Of a DNA stretch of 44,338 bases, positions 39,779 to 44,338 are shown piece after piece. Both the position numbers and the translations under genes were made by a program. Source of the stretch: a virus. Within the stretch, counting starts at the first letter, position 1, and each line of letters opens with the position of its first letter. The DNA lies in the IMG/VR virus record IMGVR_UViG_3300017967_000050, positions 1 through 44,338 of that record. One strand, given 5' to 3'. The notes beneath the pieces are model-generated. The model was given only the letters and a program-made list of their open reading frames with translations, was not told where the DNA came from and did not search any database.

Positions 39779-41590
39779 GTGTCTCAGAAATTTTTAACAG
39801 CTATAGACCTTAACCAAAACGAGTTGCAGAATGCTGTAATTCAGAATTTGGGCACTCCCCCGGGCAGCCCGGTAAAGGGTCAGCTTTACTTTGATAGCGA
39901 TGCCGGTGATAATAAACTGTATGTTTGGGATGGCACTTCCTGGGTTAATCTTCAGGACACTGGTGCGGGCACTCTCACTATCTCCGACGGCTCCAATTCC
40001 GACGGTCTTACAGTAGGTACTGACACCCTTACGTTTGATAGTGGTACGGGTGTTACTACCGCAGTCACAGACAATCAAGTCTCTTTTTCTATTGGTCAGG
40101 ACGTTGGAACTAGCGCTGATGTAACTTTCAATACAGTTACTGCTAGCCTTACTGGTAACGCTGATACCGCCACTGAGGCAACAAACATTACTGCGGTTGC
40201 CAATAACGCTACTGATGAGACTGTTTACCTGACATTTGTTGACGGCGCTACCGGCACTCAAGGCATTGAGACAGACACCGGACTTACCTACAACCCGTCG
40301 ACTGGTGTACTCACCACTACTTCCGTTACCGGTGACCTGACCGGCGATGTGACCGGCAACGCCGATACTGCTACGGAGCTTGCCACGGCCCGCACAATTG
40401 CTTTGAGCGGTGACGTTAACGCCACTGGCGTAGGCTTCGATGGTAGTGGCGACATTACGCTCACTACCACAATTGCTAACGACAGCGTTGACCTTGGTAC
40501 GCACACGACAGGCGACTACGTTGAAAGTCTTGTTGCAGGTACTGGCGTTACTCTTAGTAATAACTCAGGCGAGGGGGCTACACCTACAGTTGCTATTGGT
40601 CAGGCCGTTGGTACGAGTGATAACGTAACATTCAATGATCTTACCGTTGCTGGTAACCTTACTGTTAGCGGCACGACGACAACGATTGATACTGCTACGC
40701 TTTCTGTTGAAGACCCGCTGATTGTTCTCGCTAGCAACAACAATACTACTGACGCTGTTGACATTGGTTTCTACGGCTTGTACGATTCAAGCGGTTCTCA
40801 AGACCTGTACGCCGGTCTTTTCCGTGACGCTGATGACGGCAAGTTCCGCTTGTTCAAAGATTCTCAGGCTGCTCCGTCGACTACGGTCGACACGGGTGCG
40901 ACTGGCTACGCTGTTGCTACGCTTGTTGCTGCCCTAGAGGGCAATGCTGATACTGCGACGGCCCTTGAAACCGCACGCACTATTGGTGGTGTTTCGTTCG
41001 ATGGTACTGCGAACATTGACCTTCCCGGCGTCAACACGGAAGGCAATCAAGATACTACAGGTAATGCTGCTACTGCGACGGCCCTTGAAACCGCACGCAC
41101 TATCAACGGTGTTTCGTTTGACGGTACGGCCAACATTACGGTTACTGCGGCTGCTGGAACACTAACTGGTACTGAACTTAACTCTACTGTTGTAACGTCT
41201 TCGCTTACCACGGTAGGAACTATCGATACTGGTACGTGGAACGGTAGCACTATTGCTGTTGCTTATGGTGGTACTGGTGCCACTACCGCTTCAGCGGCTA
41301 GGAATAACTTGGCGGTAGGGGACGGTACTGACATTACGGGCACTACGCTTGCCCGAATTGCCGCTGTAGACTGCGCCGCCGACTCCAGTGGAGTCAGCAC
41401 GACAACTGTCACCCATAACTTTGGGACCAAGGACGTTATTGTGCAGGTGTACGATAGCTCCAATGGGGACACAGTTGTTGGTGACGTGGTTCGGACTTCG
41501 GCGGAGGTTGTTACAGTAACCTTGAACGGTACAATTGGGGCGGGGGACTACCGCATCGTTGTGACAGCCGCAGGGGACGGCACCGCCTAA
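39779..41590 (+). CDS. Repetitive tail fibre protein
   Basis: 603 aa from GTG 39779 with AAGGAG upstream. It begins MSQKFLTAIDLNQNELQNAV then LGTPPGSPVKGQLYFDSDAG...YVWDGTSW, a common phage fibre start. It then has many GNADTATALETARTIGGVSF-type units that form beta-rich fibre shafts, and an LTVAGNLTVSGTTTTIDTAT segment. The C-terminus is an Ig/tip-like beta domain (TTVTHNFGTKDVIVQVYD, GDVVRTSAEVVTVTL, AGDYRIVVTAAG). No S74 domain. Likely a trimeric receptor-binding fibre. A structured intergenic region follows. Confidence 0.78.
   Translation: MSQKFLTAIDLNQNELQNAVIQNLGTPPGSPVKGQLYFDSDAGDNKLYVWDGTSWVNLQDTGAGTLTISDGSNSDGLTVGTDTLTFDSGTGVTTAVTDNQVSFSIGQDVGTSADVTFNTVTASLTGNADTATEATNITAVANNATDETVYLTFVDGATGTQGIETDTGLTYNPSTGVLTTTSVTGDLTGDVTGNADTATELATARTIALSGDVNATGVGFDGSGDITLTTTIANDSVDLGTHTTGDYVESLVAGTGVTLSNNSGEGATPTVAIGQAVGTSDNVTFNDLTVAGNLTVSGTTTTIDTATLSVEDPLIVLASNNNTTDAVDIGFYGLYDSSGSQDLYAGLFRDADDGKFRLFKDSQAAPSTTVDTGATGYAVATLVAALEGNADTATALETARTIGGVSFDGTANIDLPGVNTEGNQDTTGNAATATALETARTINGVSFDGTANITVTAAAGTLTGTELNSTVVTSSLTTVGTIDTGTWNGSTIAVAYGGTGATTASAARNNLAVGDGTDITGTTLARIAAVDCAADSSGVSTTTVTHNFGTKDVIVQVYDSSNGDTVVGDVVRTSAEVVTVTLNGTIGAGDYRIVVTAAGDGTA
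40943..41103 (+). repeat. 41-bp direct repeat, one mismatch, within the fibre gene
   Basis: Copies at 40943-40983 and 41063-41103, spaced by 120 bases, encode NADTATALETART / NAATATALETART. Near-identity at DNA level suggests recent slippage or recombination. Confidence 0.85.
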
Positions 41591-41598
41591 GTAAAGAT

Positions 41599-41620
41599 GT
41601 TACGGTAAACAATCCGTAAC
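41599..41620 (+). other. Hairpin after the repetitive fibre gene
   Basis: GTTACGG (41599-41605), 8-base loop, CCGTAAC (41614-41620): 7 perfect pairs. No T-run follows. It is one of several small hairpins in the 194-base gap 41591-41784 (others: CGCC-GTGCA-GGCG near 41653 and CTACC...GGTAG). Confidence 0.55.
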
Positions 41621-41682
41621 GCTACCGGTTCACGATAGTGGGCAAGGTAGTTACGCCGTGCAGGCGATAAATACCCGACAAG

Positions 41683-41716
41683 GGGGTGGGGTTTGTTCAT
41701 AGACAGACCCCACCCC
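41683..41716 (+). terminator. Strong hairpin, probable terminator
   Basis: GGGGTGGGGT (41683-41692) pairs perfectly with ACCCCACCCC (41707-41716) across a 14-base loop, then TTTG. The short T-run makes it less than ideal. Its 3' arm overlaps the spacer of the promoter at 41700. Confidence 0.6.
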
Positions 41717-41729
41717 TTTGTGGTATAAT
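41700..41729 (+). promoter_or_regulatory. Promoter overlapping the terminator hairpin
   Basis: TAGACA (41700-41705), 18-base spacer, TATAAT (41724-41729), then ACGGGTA, the same downstream sequence as the promoter at 24111. The -35 lies in the loop of the hairpin. Serves the S74 fibre gene at 41785. Confidence 0.55.
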
Positions 41730-41784
41730 ACGGGTACACTTACCTTGAGGGGCAAGTGGGCAGACAAGAAAGCTGGTTGAGGCC

Positions 41785-43584
41785 GTGGCTCAAAAATTTA
41801 AAACTAGTATCACCATTGATGATGCGACCAGTGCAGCGTCACAAGCGGTTGCAATCAATGTAACCGGTGACACCCAGAACAGGTTAACTATTGATGCTGG
41901 TGGTAAAATTTCTTGGGGGCCAGGAGGAACAACAGCCGTAGATACCGTACTGTATCGGTCTGCTGCGGATACGCTAAAAACGGACGATGCTTTTACGGCC
42001 ACCTCCCTGGCGGTAACGGGCGCTTTCACATTACCCACGTCTGATGGTAGCGCTAATCAGGTTATGGTGACGAATGGGTCGGGTACTGTTACTTGGGCTA
42101 ATCAGTCTGGCGGTGGTGGGGGTGGCGGTGTCACGGTTAGTGATACTCCGCCGTCTAGCCCTAGTTCGGGTGATTTGTGGTTTGAATCGGATACCGGTGT
42201 AACGTTTGTTTATTACGATAGTTTTTGGGTTGAGGTGGGGTCGTCTAATAGTGTGGCTGTTGGAGGGGACGGCGCTATTCAGTATGCTTCTAGTGGGGGG
42301 TTGGATGCTGATGACACTAATTTTGTATGGGATGCCACGAACACCCGGTTGGGTATTGGAACGTCTACCCCTAGTGATTTGCTGGAATTATCTGGCGGTA
42401 ACTTGATTAGTGATGGGCATGTCACGGCTCAATCTGGAGGCGCTGATGGGGGCATTGTTCTTGGGCAGGCGTTTGGTTCAGGTTACGTCGGGTTGCGTAC
42501 TGCTGGAATGTCTGAAACGTCTAGTGGGGAGTATGTCCTCATTTCTGATGGGACTAACAGTTTTTTGGGTGCGGGTACGGGGGGCACTACATATATTCGT
42601 GGTGGGGCAAATAGCACCGCATATGAACTGTCAATTAGCAATAGCGTGGCACAAATAAAAGGTAATTTGACAGTTGTCGATAATGGTACCTCAGGGACCG
42701 GTAAGGTGCTGTTACCTTCGGCAGGGGGCGACGGCGGCCTTGCCTTAGAATCTTGGAATGCAAGCGGGTTCTTTGGGGCTATTGCAACAGCAAACATGAC
42801 AAGCACCGAATACATGATGATTTCGGCAGGCACACATACTTATATTTCGGCAGCGACTGGCTCTAATGTTTATATTCGGGCTGGGGCAAACTCTGGAACT
42901 CATGAACTCTGGCTTGAACAATCATCAGGTAAAACTTATATTGAAACAACTAATGGGGTGTTCATAGACAATGTGCTTAACATGGAGCCGCTCACTGCTA
43001 CCGAAGGGGGAGAAATAGCCCTGCTCCACGGCACATCTGGGCTGCAAGACGCTGTTTTGGATAATTACCACAGCGGTAGCACGTATTTTAGAGTGGTTGG
43101 TGATTCAACCGTCATGTTCCGAGTACGTCTTGATACTCGCCTGTATGCGTTGGGCGGCACGGGACGGGATGTTTACATTAACTCTAATGACACGCTGGTG
43201 TACAATACGTCAACTCTTGATTTAAAGGAAAACATTGTTACAGTCACTGCTGAGAGTGTGGATGATCAGGGTCGCTCTGTGTTGGAACGGGCCCGCATGC
43301 TTGAGGCTCTTGAATATGAGTATTCGGCGGCCGCCGCTGACGCTGTTCCAGGTAATCGTTACATAGGTTTGGCCGCTGAGCATGTGCATGATTTGTTCCC
43401 AACTGCCACCACCGATTACTTAGATTACGACGAAGATGAGAACGGTGACCCAATTGAAGGAACGGGGCGACCAGTTGGGTGGGATAACCGGGCGATGATT
43501 GGTGTTCTTTGGGCGTTGTGGCGTGATTCTGACACAAAACTACAAGATGCTTTGAATAGAATTTCAGTATTGGAGGCCGGATAA
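41785..43584 (+). CDS. Tail fibre with C-terminal S74 chaperone
   Basis: 599 aa from GTG 41785; GAGG lies only 2-3 bases upstream, so initiation is weak or unusual. After a short beta N-terminus comes a seven-Gly linker, a SSGDLWFESD...YYDSFW unit, a WDATNTRLGIGTSTP unit and repeated SSGEYVLISDGTNS / TSTEYMMISAGTH...NVYIRAGANS strands. The S74 domain carries Ser-x4-Lys S476/K481 (STLDLK), GNRYIGLAAEHVHDLF and a helical end. This is the third S74 fibre in the window. Its TAA overlaps the next ATG. Confidence 0.83.
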   Translation: MAQKFKTSITIDDATSAASQAVAINVTGDTQNRLTIDAGGKISWGPGGTTAVDTVLYRSAADTLKTDDAFTATSLAVTGAFTLPTSDGSANQVMVTNGSGTVTWANQSGGGGGGGVTVSDTPPSSPSSGDLWFESDTGVTFVYYDSFWVEVGSSNSVAVGGDGAIQYASSGGLDADDTNFVWDATNTRLGIGTSTPSDLLELSGGNLISDGHVTAQSGGADGGIVLGQAFGSGYVGLRTAGMSETSSGEYVLISDGTNSFLGAGTGGTTYIRGGANSTAYELSISNSVAQIKGNLTVVDNGTSGTGKVLLPSAGGDGGLALESWNASGFFGAIATANMTSTEYMMISAGTHTYISAATGSNVYIRAGANSGTHELWLEQSSGKTYIETTNGVFIDNVLNMEPLTATEGGEIALLHGTSGLQDAVLDNYHSGSTYFRVVGDSTVMFRVRLDTRLYALGGTGRDVYINSNDTLVYNTSTLDLKENIVTVTAESVDDQGRSVLERARMLEALEYEYSAAAADAVPGNRYIGLAAEHVHDLFPTATTDYLDYDEDENGDPIEGTGRPVGWDNRAMIGVLWALWRDSDTKLQDALNRISVLEAG

Positions 43585-43814
43585 TGGCTATGGATTTTCC
43601 TGATTCGCCCGCAGTTAATGATACTTTCACGGTGGGCTCCCGCCAATGGAAATATGACGGAACCACGTGGTTGCTTGTAGGTACCCCTCGCAACAACTTT
43701 GGTACAACTGAGTCTGATGTTACTTCTCGCCCGAACTATGATACAGTTATTTTTATTGGATCTACAGAGCCTACTGTTGGGCAGTCGGGTGACGTGTGGA
43801 TTGATAACTCATAA
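43584..43814 (+). CDS. Mini fibre protein: head plus end module (76 aa)
   Basis: Consists of only two modules: the shared head MAMDFPDSPAVNDTFTVGS...WKYDGTTW (residues 1-32), and an end module RPNYDTVIFIGSTEPT...GDVWIDNS (49-76) matching the last 40 residues of the 14434 fibre. The four middle units of that fibre are absent. TAATG overlaps on both sides indicate a real, coupled gene. Either a reduced fibre or a building block for recombination with the larger ones. Confidence 0.7.
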   Translation: MAMDFPDSPAVNDTFTVGSRQWKYDGTTWLLVGTPRNNFGTTESDVTSRPNYDTVIFIGSTEPTVGQSGDVWIDNS

Positions 43815-44338
43815 TGCGACAGACAAAGTGGACATACCTTACAGTCGATTCAACTACATCAACGTCGTTTGAAATTGTTGGCAATACGTCTGCTGGGGTT
43901 ATTGCAGATTCGTGGGGAAGCGGAAATTCACTTTGGGCTGCGGTCATTTCATTAGAAGTCGGCATGCACGACAACGCTGCTGAGGCGTCATTCCAGTGTG
44001 GCCTTATAACTGATCCTACAGGCACTCCAACGTTTTACCCGCAGACGCCGACGTTTGACCACAGACCTCCAAGTGATAATTCGTATACGACTGCTTCTCC
44101 TACTAATGATACGGGTAGGTGGCGTAGTTATGTTCGCATGTTTAGGTTTGCGGCGGATCCTTTCGGCAATGATACTGATAATAATAATTTTGGTGTTGGG
44201 GTTCAGTTTAAGACGAGTAATTCTGCGGATCTTGCTTATGTTAGAGATTTGAACATTGTTTGCTTTAAGCTTGGGCCTAATGATATTTGGTTGAGTGAAA
44301 GTAGTGTTTTTGGGGTGAGCAGTACAGGGAGTGGTATA
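43814..44338 (+). CDS. Hypothetical fibre-region protein, 3' truncated
   Basis: ATG overlaps the TAA of the mini fibre gene, and the frame stays open to the end of the window (175 codons). It begins MRQTKWTYLTVDSTTSTSFE and continues as a beta-rich protein (SLWAAVISLEVGMHDNAAEA, SFQCGLITDPTGTPTFYP, RWRSYVRMFRFAADPFGND, LAYVRDLNIVCFKL). No family recognised. Composition, with N/D-rich turns and alternating strands, resembles a jelly-roll adhesin. Incomplete at the 3' end. Confidence 0.65.
   Translation, partial: MRQTKWTYLTVDSTTSTSFEIVGNTSAGVIADSWGSGNSLWAAVISLEVGMHDNAAEASFQCGLITDPTGTPTFYPQTPTFDHRPPSDNSYTTASPTNDTGRWRSYVRMFRFAADPFGNDTDNNNFGVGVQFKTSNSADLAYVRDLNIVCFKLGPNDIWLSESSVFGVSSTGSGI

Noticed and set aside
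1-44338. Long reading frames on the - strand
   Set aside because: All lie opposite convincing + strand genes, have low-complexity, Arg/Ser/Pro/Ile-rich translations, and lack ribosome sites and domains.

Overview
The window is a continuous piece of a tailed, contractile-tail (myovirus-type) bacteriophage genome. Every supported gene lies on the + strand, packed with short gaps or ATGA/TAATG overlaps. No integrase, repressor or chromosomal gene is visible. The first gene is cut off at its 5' end and the last at its 3' end, so the genome continues on both sides. The host cannot be read off directly. A two-enzyme peptidoglycan lysis set and possible leaderless mRNAs fit an aquatic actinobacterium, but this is inference only. 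A Phe at the PolA 'position 762' equivalent fits a virulent lifestyle.

Layout: (1) 1-2313, the end of a virion-region gene with a possible ADP-ribosyltransferase-like domain, plus three small genes. (2) 2434-11253, the tail core: sheath, tube, tail assembly chaperones (with an apparent -1 frameshift), tape measure, tube-end adaptor and baseplate hub. (3) 11287-22160, fibre and receptor-binding genes: an OB-like/S74 fibre, modular short fibres, a beta-helix protein, two tandem paralogues and a DUF1996-like/PKD protein. (4) 22264-23715, lysis: a transglycosylase-like enzyme and an M15 peptidase with two peptidoglycan-binding repeats. (5) 23715-28945, nucleic-acid genes: an SNase-like nuclease, a coiled-coil protein, a winged-helix protein, a DEDDy exonuclease with zinc ribbon, DNA polymerase I and a housekeeping-like sigma-70 factor, followed by tRNA-Leu(CAA). 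(6) 29088-36146, small genes and then the baseplate wedge: gp25/W-like, gpJ-like and a gpI-like fusion. (7) 36171-44338, a second fibre cluster with two more S74 fibres, small companion proteins and a candidate holin.

The replication and transcription block therefore sits between the baseplate hub and baseplate wedge genes. Several intergenic gaps hold sigma-70-type promoters (TTGACA-like, 16-18 bp spacer, TATACT/TATAAT/TAGACT). Three of these share an ACGGGTA/ACTGGTA extension directly after the -10, and two place a start codon where transcription should begin. Together with the phage sigma factor this suggests a dedicated promoter class. Most coding DNA is G+T-rich on the + strand and uses TTG leucine codons heavily, matching the tRNA-Leu(CAA). 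A few segments, most clearly 38.28-38.72 kb, show the opposite skew and look recombined.

The fibre genes are mosaics of a small set of modules: an FPxxP...WxWDGxxW head, GDLWFD...YY repeats, NVGIGT-SP repeats, a GDIWLD end module and S74 chaperones. These recur in at least eight genes.
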